Assembly: GCA_004168015.1 (NCBI GenBank) | Contig: SEYW01000009.1 | Coordinates: 62,001-126,000, forward strand | Length of the DNA: 64,000 nucleotides | Source: Methylolobus aquaticus | GTDB lineage: Bacteria > Pseudomonadota > Gammaproteobacteria > Methylococcales > Methylococcaceae | Direction of reading: 5' to 3' | Part shown: positions 1 to 10,094 of the stretch, piece by piece | Numbering within the stretch: position 1 is the first letter of the stretch | Layout: each line of letters starts with the position of its first letter | Notes under the pieces: model-generated | Databases searched by the model: none | The model's input: the letters and a program-made list of their open reading frames with translations, nothing else | What the model was told of the DNA's origin: nothing | Position numbers and translations under genes: made by a program

Positions 1-146
1 TCGAGAATCTCGGCGACGCCTCCGCCGAGACGCGTCGAATTGACATGCACGACCCTGAGCCCACTCAACGAATCAGCCACCTGAAAAAGCTGTTCGATCA
101 CATCGCGTCCAACCACCTGCGCATACGTATCCAGAAGACTACTCAC
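1..146 (-). CDS. treT: Trehalose synthase, TreT-type glycosyltransferase (5' end only)
   Basis: Only the first 48 codons lie in the window; the gene runs off the left edge. Read from a GTG at 146, the protein begins VSSLLDTYAQVVGRDV and contains LRVVHVNSTRLGGGVAEIL, which is the characteristic start of TreT-family GT4 glycosyltransferases (known members join a nucleotide-activated glucose to glucose to make trehalose). The GTG lies inside the last codons of the DUF5752 gene (stop at 139-141), so the two are probably translationally coupled. I chose GTG because it is the only start near the conserved region. The family call rests on a short N-terminus, so substrate specificity is not shown. 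Confidence 0.75.
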   Translation of the reverse strand, partial: MSSLLDTYAQVVGRDVIEQLFQVADSLSGLRVVHVNSTRLGGGVAEIL

Positions 147-819
147 AGATCACCTCGCAGAGGCACTCTTGGAAGCGATCGGCGAGTTCGTTGCGGAGTT
201 CCGAAAGCGACGTGAAATAAGGTTCGACGGACCCCAGGAGCTCTGTCATCACCGCGTACGCCTCGCCGAAGGACGCCAGCCAACTGCTGAAATCGTCCTT
301 GCGACTGTCGTTACGCCCGCGAGCATCGATGAAGTGGTAGAACAAACTGCCCAGGGAAAGCTGACTGATCCGGCTTGCCAGATCCTCGGGCAAGAGCAGT
401 TGCTGGCCCGTCTGAAAAACGACGATCTGTGATCGAATGAACTCGAATTGCTGATCCGGCTGCGCCCAGGCCAGCACTTCTCGCTCGTCCAGGCGTTCCT
501 CGATGACCTCGATGAGTTCCTGACGCAGATCGCCCAGGCTTCCGAAGGCGGTGGGATCGACGACGCTCAGGCGCTCCGCGAGCGTCTTGTCATGAATGGA
601 GCGGTTCGCCCAGGTCGCGAAGTCATTGTTGTACTCGCGAGCTTCGAAGCGTGGATGCAGCAAGCCACCCCAGAAGTGGTAGTAGACGCATCCGAGGTGG
701 ATGCTGACCAGCTGTTCGCGCAACTCCTTGAGATTCTGTGCCCGCTTGCCGGTCGCAATCATCAGCAACGCGCAGTCCTTGACGACGAATGGGACCGGTC
801 CGGGTTGTGCCATCACCAT
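139..819 (-). CDS. DUF5752 family protein, coupled to treT
   Basis: The 226-residue soluble protein contains two related halves. The first has KDCALLMIATGKRAQNLKELR followed by VYYHFWGGLLHPRFEAREYNN; the second repeats the pattern as LASRISQLSLGSLFYHFIDARGRND. This 'reports YHF...R...NDF.W' pattern is that of DUF5752, a family of unknown biochemical function commonly found beside trehalose or sucrose glycosyltransferases. Here the treT start overlaps its 3' end, which supports a role in sugar-synthase regulation (inference). An AGGAG motif sits seven bases before the ATG at 819; an in-frame ATG at 813 is an alternative start. Confidence 0.8.
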   Translation of the reverse strand: MVMAQPGPVPFVVKDCALLMIATGKRAQNLKELREQLVSIHLGCVYYHFWGGLLHPRFEAREYNNDFATWANRSIHDKTLAERLSVVDPTAFGSLGDLRQELIEVIEERLDEREVLAWAQPDQQFEFIRSQIVVFQTGQQLLLPEDLASRISQLSLGSLFYHFIDARGRNDSRKDDFSSWLASFGEAYAVMTELLGSVEPYFTSLSELRNELADRFQECLCEVICE

Positions 820-1128
820 CCAAGCGCTCCTGATATCCGGACTAAGACGATGACTGCGCTCGATCGCACAGTGCTCCGGTACTCGGCCCGCCAGCGTTAG
901 TCGCCTCTCCTCGCAGGAGGCCTTGAGCTACGGAGTCGTTTCTGACCTCTTGCTTCGGGTAGAGCCCCGAGTCGTTCTCCCTCCATCCTCCTGATCGTCA
1001 GGACGCGCCGACGAAGGCGCCGCCCTTCGCGCGTGACCGCCCTGGTCGTAGCGATGCGCACGTGCCATGGAAGAACAGTCCTCGGTGCGTCCGGACGCTG
1101 CACGCCGGCTTTCCTGCAGAGCGCTCGA
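820..1128. other. Intergenic, no gene seen
   Basis: This 309-base stretch lies between two minus-strand genes. It should hold the promoter of the DUF5752-treT pair. A 93-codon minus-strand frame here has an arginine-rich, low-complexity translation typical of non-coding GC-rich DNA. I see no clear promoter, RNA or repeat. Confidence 0.5.
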
Positions 1129-1557
1129 TCAGCGGTCCGTCGGTTCGCCGGGAAATGCAAAGACCAGGTCTGCTCCACCCCGTCCGGAACCCAGCGCGAC
1201 TTTGTGAGTGATCTCGCGTCCTCCCCGTTCGGCCGCGACGACGTAGCTGCCCGGCTTCAGCCGCAGGAACATGTGGGGCCCGTCAGTTCCTGCGTCGAGC
1301 ACAGTCCTGCCTGTGGCATCGTCGATCCGGACTTGCACATTCGCCACATAGGCACCGGACCCTCGAACGGCGAACAGCAAATGCAGGTTGTATTCGCTAC
1401 GGACGCTACGAAGATAGCTTTGCTCTTCCTTGCCGACACCACCGGTGATGTAGGTCACAGCCCCCTGCGTCTGTTCCTTGAGGACGGCATGCCCCGCCAC
1501 TGCGACGCCGCTCAGACACAGCAGGAACCACATGATCGACGACAATAGCGGTTTCAT
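1129..1557 (-). CDS. Secreted carboxypeptidase-regulatory-like (Ig-fold) small protein, copy A
   Basis: The 142-residue protein starts with a clear signal peptide (MKPLL, a hydrophobic stretch to about residue 20, likely cleavage after AVA). The mature part carries QGAVTYITGGVGKEE, then YNLHLLFAVRGSGAYVANVQVRI and TVLDAGTDGPHMFLRLKPGSYVVAAE, a beta-rich pattern like the carboxypeptidase regulatory / Ig-like fold. A paralogue at 15606-16103 shares the same blocks. GGAGC lies eight bases before the ATG. Location is probably periplasmic or extracellular; the function is unknown. Most relatives of this type are annotated only as carboxypeptidase regulatory-like domain proteins. Confidence 0.75.
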   Translation of the reverse strand: MKPLLSSIMWFLLCLSGVAVAGHAVLKEQTQGAVTYITGGVGKEEQSYLRSVRSEYNLHLLFAVRGSGAYVANVQVRIDDATGRTVLDAGTDGPHMFLRLKPGSYVVAAERGGREITHKVALGSGRGGADLVFAFPGEPTDR

Positions 1558-2095
1558 GCTTTTGCTCCGATAGGCTTACGGTCTCGGCATCGCTGCTCTG
1601 TTGCCGCCAGCAGCGGAGCGGGAATAGGGGCGGCTGCTCTGCCACTGCGGGCCTAATGGCCAGCGCGAATCGCCTTTGACCTCGGCAATCAATGCTGAAA
1701 TGCCCCGTCAACAGGCTCGATGGCTGATCGGCAGCCAATACCTAAAGCCGGAACGCCTCGCCGATCTTGCGAAGGGCTATAGGCAGCGTAGCAAACGGTG
1801 GATTTTCGGCACATCCGTACGCTTACCGAGCCCTAGTGCGGATTTCCGGCTTCCGATTCCGGACCCACACCAAGCGGCCCCCAACAAACCGGTCAATCCC
1901 CGGAGTGCTGCCGTCGGCCGCGAAACGCAGTGCGGAACAAGGATCAACGGAATTGCTGCTGGCTGCCTCCGGGAGGGGTATACGCGGGGTGACGGCGCGA
2001 TTAGTCTATGGAGCCTGGGGTGCTCGTCGAAGTCATGAGACCGGCGGTGCATCCCTGCTTTGGCTCTCCGGCAATCCAACGCGCTCCCCAGGCCT
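1558..2095. other. Divergent intergenic region, no gene seen
   Basis: These 538 bases separate the divergent secreted-protein gene and glgX, so promoters for both should be here. Several short open frames cross it on both strands, but none has a recognisable domain or a convincing ribosome-binding site. I could not pick a convincing -35/-10 pair. Confidence 0.5.
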
Positions 2096-4228
2096 ATGAC
2101 CGAGACCGCGCCCACTGTCTGGCAAGGTCGCCCATACCCTCTCGGTGCCACCTGGGATGGGGAAGGCGTGAACTTCGCGCTTTTCACCGAACACGCGGAA
2201 AGAGTGGAACTGTGTCTGTTCGACGGCAAAGGCCGACGTGAACTCCAGCGGATTCCACTGCAGGCGCAAACCGGTCATGTGTGGCACTGCTATTTGCCCG
2301 AGGCGCGTCCCGGAACGCTCTACGGCTACCGCGTGACCGGTCCCTACCAGCCGCTTCAGGGGCACCGCTTCAACCCCCATAAGCTGTTGATCGACCCCTA
2401 TGCCAAGGCGATCGCCGGGAGCTTGCGGTGGAGCGATGTCCAGTTCGGCTACAGGGTGGGCCATAAAAGCGAAGACCTCGCCTTCGATCGCCGGGACAGC
2501 GCGTCGAGAATGCCGAAGTGCCAGGTCATAGACCCCGCATTCAGCTGGGGTGACGACCGGCCGCCGCGCATTCCGTGGCACGAAACCATCATCTACGAGT
2601 TGCACGTGGGCGGATTCACCGCCCGGCACCCCGACGTGCCGCCGGCACTCAGGGGGACCTACGCAGGCCTTGCGACAGCACCGGTGATGGCGCATCTGAA
2701 GAAGTTGGGCGTCACCACGGTTGAACTGATGCCAGTGCATACCTTCATCGACGATCGCCATCTGGTCGACAAAGGCCTGAGCAACTTTTGGGGTTACAAC
2801 TCCATCGGTTTCCTGGCACCCGATGCGCGCTATGCGGCGGGCGAGCCGGTTCGCGAGTTCAAGACATTGGTCAAGACTCTGCACTCGGCGGGCATCGAAA
2901 TCATCCTGGATGTCGTCTACAACCACACTGCCGAAGGCAGCCACCTGGGCCCGACACTTTCCTTCCGCGGCATCGACAACAAGGCGTACTACCGCCTGGC
3001 ATCCGAGAATCCTCGCTACTACACGGACTATACAGGTTGTGGAAACACGCTGAACATGACGCAGCCCTGTGTACTGCAGCTGATCATGGACAGTTTGCGA
3101 TATTGGGTACTGGAGATGCACGTCGACGGCTTTCGCTTCGACCTCGCCTCGGCGCTCGCGCGAGAGTTGCACGAGGTGGATCGTCTCGGCGCCTTCTTCG
3201 ACATAATCCACCAGGATCCGGTGTTGTCACAGGTCAAGCTGATCGCCGAGCCCTGGGACCTCGGCGAAGGCGGCTATCAGGTGGGCAATTTCCCGGTCGG
3301 TTGGGCTGAATGGAACGATCGGTTCCGCGATGTGGTGCGTGCTTACTGGAAAGGTGAAGGCGGCCTCATCGACGATCTGGCTTTCCGTCTGACCGGTTCA
3401 AGCGACCTCTATGGACACAATGGTCGTAAACCGTACTCCAGCATCAATTTCGTCACGGCGCACGACGGATTTACGCTGCATGACCTGGTCAGCTACAACC
3501 AAAAGCACAACGAAGCCAATCTCGAGGACAATCGCGATGGCAACGACAACAACTGCAGCTGGAACTGCGGTGCCGAAGGGCCGACCGATGGCGCGGAGAT
3601 CAACCGCTTGCGGGCCCGCCAGAAGCGCAACTTTATCGCGACCTTGCTGTTGTCCCAGGGTGTGCCCATGTTGCTCGCCGGAGATGAATTGGGGCGAACC
3701 CAACAGGGCAACAACAATGCGTACTGTCAGGCCAACGAAATCAGTTGGGTCGATTGGGAACTCAGCGCTGACAATCAAGCGCTCCTCGAGTTCGTCCAGC
3801 GCCTCATCCACTTCCGCAAACAGCATCCCGTATTCCGCCGCCAACACTACTTTCACGGGCGTCCAATCCGCGGTGTCGGTATCAAGGACATCATCTGGCT
3901 CAACCCTCTCGGCGAAGAGATGAGTGACGCCGAATGGAATCAGTCATTCGCCCGCTGCTTGGGTGTCTACCTGTTTGGCGAGGTGCTCGATGAGCGTGAC
4001 CCGCGCAATCAGCCGATTACTGATCAGAATTATGTGCTGATGCTCAATGCGGACGACCGTGCAATTCCATTCGTTCTGCCAGCCTATCAGCCGGATGCGC
4101 GCTGGGCGCTCGTGTGCGACACGGCGCGGCTGAACCCAGAGTTACCCGAGCCGGAATACCTGCCCGGCGCAGCTTTCCCATTGGAGTCGCGCTCGTTGGC
4201 CTTATTGGTACAAACGCCTTCGCCGTGA
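2096..4228 (+). CDS. glgX: Glycogen debranching enzyme GlgX (isoamylase type)
   Basis: The 710-residue protein hydrolyses alpha-1,6 branches of glycogen or limit dextrin in the cytoplasm. It opens with a CBM48 region ([29 protein letters not shown], residues about 12-40) followed by a GH13 barrel. The expected catalytic residues are visible: nucleophile D349 in GFRFDLA, acid/base E385 in LIAEPWD, and D457 in TAHDGF. The [25 protein letters not shown] block is characteristic of GlgX. The open frame extends 12 codons upstream, but the ATG at 2096 ([17 protein letters not shown]) fits family length better. It is divergent from the trehalose-synthase side, giving a small storage-carbohydrate cluster. 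Confidence 0.93.
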   Translation: MTETAPTVWQGRPYPLGATWDGEGVNFALFTEHAERVELCLFDGKGRRELQRIPLQAQTGHVWHCYLPEARPGTLYGYRVTGPYQPLQGHRFNPHKLLIDPYAKAIAGSLRWSDVQFGYRVGHKSEDLAFDRRDSASRMPKCQVIDPAFSWGDDRPPRIPWHETIIYELHVGGFTARHPDVPPALRGTYAGLATAPVMAHLKKLGVTTVELMPVHTFIDDRHLVDKGLSNFWGYNSIGFLAPDARYAAGEPVREFKTLVKTLHSAGIEIILDVVYNHTAEGSHLGPTLSFRGIDNKAYYRLASENPRYYTDYTGCGNTLNMTQPCVLQLIMDSLRYWVLEMHVDGFRFDLASALARELHEVDRLGAFFDIIHQDPVLSQVKLIAEPWDLGEGGYQVGNFPVGWAEWNDRFRDVVRAYWKGEGGLIDDLAFRLTGSSDLYGHNGRKPYSSINFVTAHDGFTLHDLVSYNQKHNEANLEDNRDGNDNNCSWNCGAEGPTDGAEINRLRARQKRNFIATLLLSQGVPMLLAGDELGRTQQGNNNAYCQANEISWVDWELSADNQALLEFVQRLIHFRKQHPVFRRQHYFHGRPIRGVGIKDIIWLNPLGEEMSDAEWNQSFARCLGVYLFGEVLDERDPRNQPITDQNYVLMLNADDRAIPFVLPAYQPDARWALVCDTARLNPELPEPEYLPGAAFPLESRSLALLVQTPSP

Positions 4229-4909
4229 CAAGGCCTTGGACATATCTCTACCCCAAGCCAAAAACCTGTCGTTCCCAGGTGCTCAGCGACGGTTTGGTCG
4301 CGAATCGATATGGGAAACCTCTTGCTGGTTCTGGGGTGCAGGCTCCTCTCACGGTTCGTCGCGGCTGGCGGCTTCTCTCTCGGTCTTTCGACCGCCAGAC
4401 AGCTTTTAAGAGCCGACGCCGGCCTGGTGATACTCATCCTCGCGGTGGTTTTCGGGCTTGTTAGCGCGCTCCTGGCATTGGCCGTCCAAGGATGGACCCA
4501 AGTCCCAGCGGGATTTTTTGCCGGGGAATTGGTTGCCGTCACGATCATATGAGGCAGGGGCTTTATCGGGTGATGTCAGCCTTGGATATGCAATACCTCT
4601 GCTTGATGTGTGCTGGGTGCCTTCTCTCGCATCGCGCAGCGTCCAACGCGTCAGCACGTCCGGGAGGTTGTTCCTGGGGTTTTTCAGGATATGGTCCGGC
4701 GCGAGCTCAAGCCAGCGCTAGAGTTGCAGGGGCCGGGGTTTATCGTCTATCCCCCAAGCGTCGGCTTGCATGTGGCAGAACCCGACTTGGTTTTTACTGC
4801 CGGAATTCGGTACATGATCGCGCGACGGTGCTCGCTTCCGCCTCATCGTCAAGTTAGAGTGAGAAGAATGACCGCGTTCACCCTGGCAGTTTCGAGATTC
4901 TGATACCCA
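4229..4909. other. Intergenic, 681 bases, no supported gene
   Basis: The stretch lies between glgX and the hybrid kinase, both on plus. A frame at 4310-4552 (80 codons) would encode two hydrophobic segments (for example LVILILAVVFGLVSALLALAV), so a small membrane protein is possible, but no Shine-Dalgarno precedes its ATG and I recognise no family. Another frame at 4610-4903 has no recognisable domain. The region looks like decayed or regulatory DNA. Confidence 0.4.
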
Positions 4910-7900
4910 ATGCGCTGGGTTTATCTGTTATCCGTACCGATAGGTGAGTGGCATTTTCGTTGGCGCCCCTATGCCCGGTATGCGCTTGCGTTGGTGTTGG
5001 TGCTCGTCGCACTCGGTGCTCGGTTCCTGATGAACCCGCTGATCGACGCCACGACCGGGAACCTAGCCTTCATTACCCTTTATCCCGCTGCCCTGCTCGC
5101 TTTCTATCTCTGCGGGACGGGCCCAGCGCTTGTGGCGATGTCTCTTTCGGGCCTTGCCGGTGAATATCTCTTCAGACCTCCCATCATGGGATTCAGCAAC
5201 AGCCCTGCCAGTTACCTTTCCCTGGGTTTCTTTTACTTCAACATGGCTCTGATCGGCCTGGGTATCGCGGTGATCCGTGACCAGGCTGCGCGGATCCGTC
5301 AGAGCTACGCGAGGCTTAGCGAAAAGGAATCGCAGTTGACCCATAGCCTCGAGGCCATGACACGGCTTCATCGCCTGGGACAAATGCCAATCTGGCCGGG
5401 GCATCTTGAGTCTTTTTTCACTCAGGTTGTCGAGACGGCGGTAGCGATCACCGCTGCGGATTTCGGGAACATTCAGTTGCTGCAGCCGGAGTCCAAAGAT
5501 CTCAGGATCGCTTGTCAGATCGGGTTCCCCAACTGGTGGGTCGAGTTCTGGGATACCGTCTCACGTGGTCAGGGCGTTTGCGGCACGGCACTGGAACACG
5601 GGGAACGCGTCATCGTCGAGGACGTCGAGCAAAGCGCGATCTTCCAGGGTACGCCGGCGCTGGATGTGCAATTGCAGGCCGGCGTGCGCGCGGTGCAGTC
5701 GACGCCACTGTTCAGCCGCCAGGGGCAGCCGCTCGGCATGTTCTCTACGCACTACCGAACCCGCCGATCGTTCGACCCACGCGAATTGCAGCTATTGGAT
5801 TTTCTGGCCCACCAGGCGGCGGACATCATCGAACGGGCGCATGCCGAAGAAGTTTTGCGGCAGAGCAAGGATGACCTGAGTCGCGCTCAGTTGGTAGGCC
5901 AGATTGGGAGCTGGCGGTTGGATCTGGGCAAGAACATCCTGACGTGGTCCGACGAGAACTATCGCATCTTCGGCGTGCCGATCGGCACAGCGATGAGCTA
6001 TGACAGCTTCCTGGAGATTGTGCACCCGGAAGACCGCGAATACGTGGAAGCTCGATGGTGTGCCGCCCTGAAGGGCGAGCCGTACGATATCGAGCACCGC
6101 ATCCTGGTCGACGGATGTGTGAAATGGGTCAAAGAGAAAGCTTTCCTCGAGTTCGACTCGGGCGGCGCCTTGAGCAGCGGGTTCGGGATTACCCAGGACA
6201 TCACCGAACGAAAACTCGTTGAACTCGAGCGGCTTCGTCTGGCATCGATCGTCGAAAGATCACCGGATTTCATCGGTATTTCCGACCTCTCGGGTAAACC
6301 CAGTTTCCTTAACCAGGCAGGGCGCCGCATGGTCGGCCTCGATGGCGACTTCGACGTGAGCCTCACGGAAATTCGGGAGTATTTCGTGCGCGAGGAACGA
6401 AACTTCGTCGATCGCGTGGTGCTGCCTGCTGTCTTGAGCGAGGGGCGTTGGTGTGGTGACCTCACCTTCCGCCACTGGCTGACCGACGCGCCGATCCCGG
6501 TCCTTTATGAAGTCTTTCGTATTGATGACCCGCAGACCAGGAAGCCCCTGTATTTCGCGACCGTGACGCGTGACATGACCGAGCGGAAACAGGGTGAGCA
6601 TGCATTGCGCGCCAGTGAGCAACGTTTTCGCGCGGTCTACGAACACGCTGCGATCGGCATTGCCATCGGCGATCCGGAGGGACACTTGCTGGAGTGCAAT
6701 CCGGCTTTTCAAACGCTGCTCGGTTACACTCCGGAGGAGCTTCGCCAACAGACATCTTCCGATCTGGTCCACCCCGATGACCGAGCGACGGATCGCTTCC
6801 AGATTCGTTGTTTGCGTGCGCAGGCGTTGCCATCGTTCGAAACTGAAAGCCGATACATTCGAAAGGATGGCCGTGTGGTTTGGGTCCACAAGTTCGTGTC
6901 GCTGCTGCGCGACTCGGCCGAAAGGCCCATCCGTCTCGTGATATTGGTCACCGATATCACCGCGCGTCGACAGTTGGAGGAAACGCTGCGCGACGCCGAT
7001 CGGCGGAAAGACGAGTTTCTTGCGACGCTGGCCCACGAACTCCGCAATCCGTTGGCACCCATCCGTAGCGGCGTATCGGCGTTGCGGAAGACCCACGCCT
7101 GGTCGGAGACAACCGAGGCTCTACTGGAAATGATGGAGCGGCAGATGATCCACGTGGTACGGCTGGTGGATGATCTGATGGATGTGTCGCGTATTACGCT
7201 TGGGAAGATCGAATTAAGGAAGGAGAGGACCGATTTGGTCGGAGTCGTGGAAGAGGTCGCCGCAGCCTTTCGATCGTCGATTGCCGCCGAGCATCATTCG
7301 CTGAATGTGTCACTCCCCGCGGAACCTGCCTGGGTCGATGCGGATCGGGTTCGTATTGCTCAGGTACTGGACAACCTGCTCAGCAACGCCATCAAGTACA
7401 TGGATCCTGGGGGCTCTATCCGTATGACACTGGAGCGGCAGGATCACGAAGCCCTGATAACGGTCCATGACAGCGGCGTCGGGATACCTGCCGACGCGCT
7501 GCCCCATGTCTTCGACCCGTTTACGCAGTTCCATCAGGGTTCCGCGAAGGTTCAGGGCGGCCTCGGTCTCGGACTCTCCCTCGTACGGCGTCTAGTCGAA
7601 ATGCATGGCGGACAGGTCGCGGCGATCAGTGACGGCCTTGGACAGGGCAGCGAGTTTTCGATCCGTTTGCCGTTGGCACCGGCTCCATCTGAACCGGAAT
7701 CACCGGCCAACTTGCTGCCTGCACGGAGTTTCCCGCGTCGTGTCATGATCGTCGATGACAACCGGGACGTCGCGGACAGCCTGGCAGTTTCGTTGAAGTT
7801 TCTGGACATCGATGTCCTTGTGGAATACGACGGGCTAGCCGCCTTGAATGCACTCGACGCCTTCCAACCCGAGGTCATCCTCCTGGATCTCGGTATGCCC

Positions 7901-8113
7901 GGTATGGATGGGTGTTCGGTAGCCCGATGCATTCGCCAGCGTGTCGATGGCTCCTCGTTCCGTTTGATCGCCCTGACCGGGTGGGGCCAGGAGCAGGACC
8001 AGCGTCGCAGTCGGGAGGCGGGATTTGATCACCATCTGATCAAGCCAGTGGATCTTGATCTGTTGGAGACCATTTTGGTGGTACCTGAGGTCCGCACAGC
8101 CGAGACGAAATAG
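4910..8113 (+). CDS. Hybrid sensor histidine kinase: DUF4118-GAF-PAS-PAS-PAS-HisKA-HATPase-REC
   Basis: This 1067-residue membrane-bound hybrid kinase begins with a DUF4118-like block of hydrophobic helices (about 15-125). A GAF domain (about 150-312) and three PAS/PAC modules (about 320-435, 445-560, 565-690) follow. The dimerisation domain carries the phospho-acceptor H709 in [11 protein letters not shown]. The ATPase domain shows the N box NLLSNAIKY, the DSGVGIP G1 box and the [20 protein letters not shown]2 box. The C-terminal receiver has D993 in [12 protein letters not shown] and the conserved K in LIKPVD. No response regulator or output gene is adjacent on the same strand. The signal is unknown; GAF plus PAS suggests a small molecule, redox or light input. 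Confidence 0.93.
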   Translation: MRWVYLLSVPIGEWHFRWRPYARYALALVLVLVALGARFLMNPLIDATTGNLAFITLYPAALLAFYLCGTGPALVAMSLSGLAGEYLFRPPIMGFSNSPASYLSLGFFYFNMALIGLGIAVIRDQAARIRQSYARLSEKESQLTHSLEAMTRLHRLGQMPIWPGHLESFFTQVVETAVAITAADFGNIQLLQPESKDLRIACQIGFPNWWVEFWDTVSRGQGVCGTALEHGERVIVEDVEQSAIFQGTPALDVQLQAGVRAVQSTPLFSRQGQPLGMFSTHYRTRRSFDPRELQLLDFLAHQAADIIERAHAEEVLRQSKDDLSRAQLVGQIGSWRLDLGKNILTWSDENYRIFGVPIGTAMSYDSFLEIVHPEDREYVEARWCAALKGEPYDIEHRILVDGCVKWVKEKAFLEFDSGGALSSGFGITQDITERKLVELERLRLASIVERSPDFIGISDLSGKPSFLNQAGRRMVGLDGDFDVSLTEIREYFVREERNFVDRVVLPAVLSEGRWCGDLTFRHWLTDAPIPVLYEVFRIDDPQTRKPLYFATVTRDMTERKQGEHALRASEQRFRAVYEHAAIGIAIGDPEGHLLECNPAFQTLLGYTPEELRQQTSSDLVHPDDRATDRFQIRCLRAQALPSFETESRYIRKDGRVVWVHKFVSLLRDSAERPIRLVILVTDITARRQLEETLRDADRRKDEFLATLAHELRNPLAPIRSGVSALRKTHAWSETTEALLEMMERQMIHVVRLVDDLMDVSRITLGKIELRKERTDLVGVVEEVAAAFRSSIAAEHHSLNVSLPAEPAWVDADRVRIAQVLDNLLSNAIKYMDPGGSIRMTLERQDHEALITVHDSGVGIPADALPHVFDPFTQFHQGSAKVQGGLGLGLSLVRRLVEMHGGQVAAISDGLGQGSEFSIRLPLAPAPSEPESPANLLPARSFPRRVMIVDDNRDVADSLAVSLKFLDIDVLVEYDGLAALNALDAFQPEVILLDLGMPGMDGCSVARCIRQRVDGSSFRLIALTGWGQEQDQRRSREAGFDHHLIKPVDLDLLETILVVPEVRTAETK

Positions 8114-8496
8114 CAGGTCCCATGGGGTGTGGGCCGTGATGTGATGGACCCTGCCGCACTGGACCCGATACCGGAGCTTTGTGGGAAAGCCAACTGCCGC
8201 GGGGGAAGATCGCGTTGGCTGCCGCTGCAACAATCAGTCGGTATCCGCTGGTGGTCCGATAAGCTCCGCTCACGCTCAGCCGCGTGTTGCCCACACAAAG
8301 CGGAAGGTCGTCTAGCGTAGTCGCCGCCGGCCCTCCGTGTGCGCACGGAGGGCCGGGCCCAATCTACGTGCCCGCCCGGATGTCCCGCCAGACGCATTCG
8401 GGTGTGAAATCAGCATCTGGGGATATGGCGATCTGAAGCGTGTTTCGGTCGTGCATGCAAAATCTCCGTCTGATCTCAGCGTTGGGGGGTGATCCG
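8114..8496. other. Intergenic between hybrid kinase and IS5-derived gene
   Basis: These 383 bases contain the long hairpin at 8327-8356 and otherwise nothing I recognise. The leader of the next gene lies in the last 100 bases, with a G-rich run (GGGGGG) seven bases before the chosen ATG at 8497. Confidence 0.5.
8327..8356. terminator. Perfect 13-bp hairpin, possible terminator of the hybrid kinase gene
   Basis: CCGGCCCTCCGTG and its exact reverse complement CACGGAGGGCCGG flank the loop TGCG. The stem is strong and lies 214 bases after the kinase stop, but it has no T-run on either side, so factor-independent termination is not assured. It could instead be a protein-binding palindrome or a leader hairpin of the next gene. 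Confidence 0.45.
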
Positions 8497-9147
8497 ATGA
8501 ATCCGCGCCCGCTTTCGACCGCGCAGTTGGCTAATCCGGCGATAGATACCCACGGCAGCTTTCTGTCGATCATGGATTCGATTCTGCCGTGGGCCCGCTT
8601 GCGGGAACTTATCCTGAGCGATACGGGCGAGATTCCCGCTGCGCCGCTGGAGCGTTTATTGCGCTTGTACCTGGTGCAGTGCTGGTTCGGGTTCCGCGAT
8701 GAGGCCGCCCTGGCTGCGCTCCAGGATAGTTGGTCGATACAAGCGTTTGCGGGCTTCACGAGGCGCGAGCTTGCCTCCCTCATTCCATCGGAGCTGACTG
8801 ACTTCCGCCAACGCCTGGAGGTCAACGGCATCACTCAGAAAGTGAGGGCGATGGTCGACAGCTACCTTTCCGCGAACGGATACATTCTGGAGGCGGGTTC
8901 TCATCGCGATCCGCTGCTGATCGCTGACGAGGAACACACCGCAACGCTTGCTCCTCTGGCCGAGCATTTCATGCGCATGGCGCGCCCTTATGAGTTGGAA
9001 CCCATACTGGAGTTCAATCGTATCTATCGCCATGTTTTTTATGCGTTGAACCCAGCCGAACGTCGGGTCGCTGAGCGCTATGTGGAACGCCTCATCGGGA
9101 GCGTCGCGGATCCCGGGTACATACCCCGGATTTTTGGCGTCGTGTGA
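8497..9147 (+). CDS. Protein derived from the N-terminal domain of an IS5-type transposase (DUF772-like)
   Basis: The 216-residue protein resembles the N-terminal DNA-binding (DUF772-like) domain of IS5-group transposases: ILPWARLRELI, LLRLYLVQCWFGFRDEAAL, AFAGF, SELTDFRQRLEVNGI and LEAGSHRDPLLIA line up with that family's usual order. In true transposases the last block (..DATLIAAP..) contains the first catalytic Asp and a long DDE core follows. Here about 70 other residues follow (ending YIPRIFGVV), so it cannot transpose. The frame is intact and no terminal repeats were seen, which suggests a domesticated protein, perhaps a DNA-binding regulator (inference). The chosen start has a G-rich ribosome-binding site; the frame is open for 19 more codons upstream. 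Confidence 0.6.
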   Translation: MNPRPLSTAQLANPAIDTHGSFLSIMDSILPWARLRELILSDTGEIPAAPLERLLRLYLVQCWFGFRDEAALAALQDSWSIQAFAGFTRRELASLIPSELTDFRQRLEVNGITQKVRAMVDSYLSANGYILEAGSHRDPLLIADEEHTATLAPLAEHFMRMARPYELEPILEFNRIYRHVFYALNPAERRVAERYVERLIGSVADPGYIPRIFGVV

Positions 9148-9239
9148 CTGAAGTTAGCGGTGTTCCGTGTCAATGCCTGGTTCGCCAGTCGGGAGCCTTC
9201 CGATGGTTGTGTTGATGCGCGCTTGCGCGTGAGGGAAAC

Positions 9240-9932
9240 ATGGACGCAAACGGTCGTCACCCGCTCAGCTGGCTTCTCGCTCTTCAACGGAGCTACCGGG
9301 ACCAGATTCGCCAGGGCCGATTTTTTGCGATGCTGCGCGCAGCATCGACTCCGGCACACTTTCAGTGGATAAGACAGCTCTACTTCCTTTCCGAGGACTT
9401 CACCGGAGCCGTAGCGCTCCGCTACGGCAGCTGCCGTGAGGACGCCTTCAGGGACCAATTTGGTGAACATGCTGCCGAGGAAGTGACACATCCTGCGGAG
9501 CTCGCAGCATGGATGCGAAAGTTCGGGTTTATCGGTCGGGACGAAGATCCGAAATCGGTGATGCCCACCTTGCACACACGGGCAATCGGTTCTTACCTGG
9601 TACGATCGGCAATTCGTGAGCGCCTCCCGCATCAAGTGATCACGCTGAACCTGGTGTCCGAGGGCATTGCCTGTGATTTGTTCGCGACTGCTAATCCCAA
9701 GCTGGCTGAGCTCGGGTTGACGCCGGAGGGCTACTGGGCTGCGCATGCCAAGGCGGATCTGAAACACGAACTGCTGGGTCTTGATCTCATTCCGGCCTGT
9801 AGTAGGGAGAGCCCAGGCGGGATCGCCTATGGCTGGATTGCCTGGGAGGTCGCACGCCTCTTTCGCGACGCCTTTGATTCCTGGGCAGACTGGGATTCCG
9901 CGGGCCCGCCACATGTTCCCCATCGCCTGTAG
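9240..9932 (+). CDS. Heme-oxygenase-like diiron oxidase (HDO/TenA-like fold) candidate
   Basis: The all-helical 230-residue protein matches the PqqC/TenA/heme-oxygenase-like fold. It shows candidate metal ligands in the order expected for diiron members: E52 in FLSEDFTG, E81 and H84 in EEVTHPAEL, E141 in NLVSEGIACDL, and H169, D173 and H176 in HAKADLKH (HxxxDxxH). Known HDO enzymes include UndA-, BesC-, SznF- and CADD-type proteins that use O2 for oxidative cleavage, N-oxygenation or pABA formation; which reaction applies here cannot be told. It lies 92 bases after the transposase-derived gene, same strand, so co-transcription is possible. GAGGGA precedes the ATG closely. Confidence 0.65.
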   Translation: MDANGRHPLSWLLALQRSYRDQIRQGRFFAMLRAASTPAHFQWIRQLYFLSEDFTGAVALRYGSCREDAFRDQFGEHAAEEVTHPAELAAWMRKFGFIGRDEDPKSVMPTLHTRAIGSYLVRSAIRERLPHQVITLNLVSEGIACDLFATANPKLAELGLTPEGYWAAHAKADLKHELLGLDLIPACSRESPGGIAYGWIAWEVARLFRDAFDSWADWDSAGPPHVPHRL

Positions 9933-10094
9933 GCATGGCTGAACGACTGCGATGACCCGCGGCCAGCACGGAAAAATGGATGCGGGGGACTGTTGCCGTA
10001 GCGGCGCTCGCTCATCACGCCAGGGGCAGTCCCATTCGATCTGCCCCGGCAGGTTCGGGTCTCGGGAGCGGTGGCGAAACGGCGATGCGGATTT

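Noticed and set aside
2033..3211. 392-codon minus-strand open frame
   Set aside because: It is antisense to the GlgX catalytic domain; its translation has no recognisable domain.
4310..4552. Possible 80-residue membrane protein
   Set aside because: Two hydrophobic stretches but no Shine-Dalgarno and no known family; kept only as a remark on the intergenic region.
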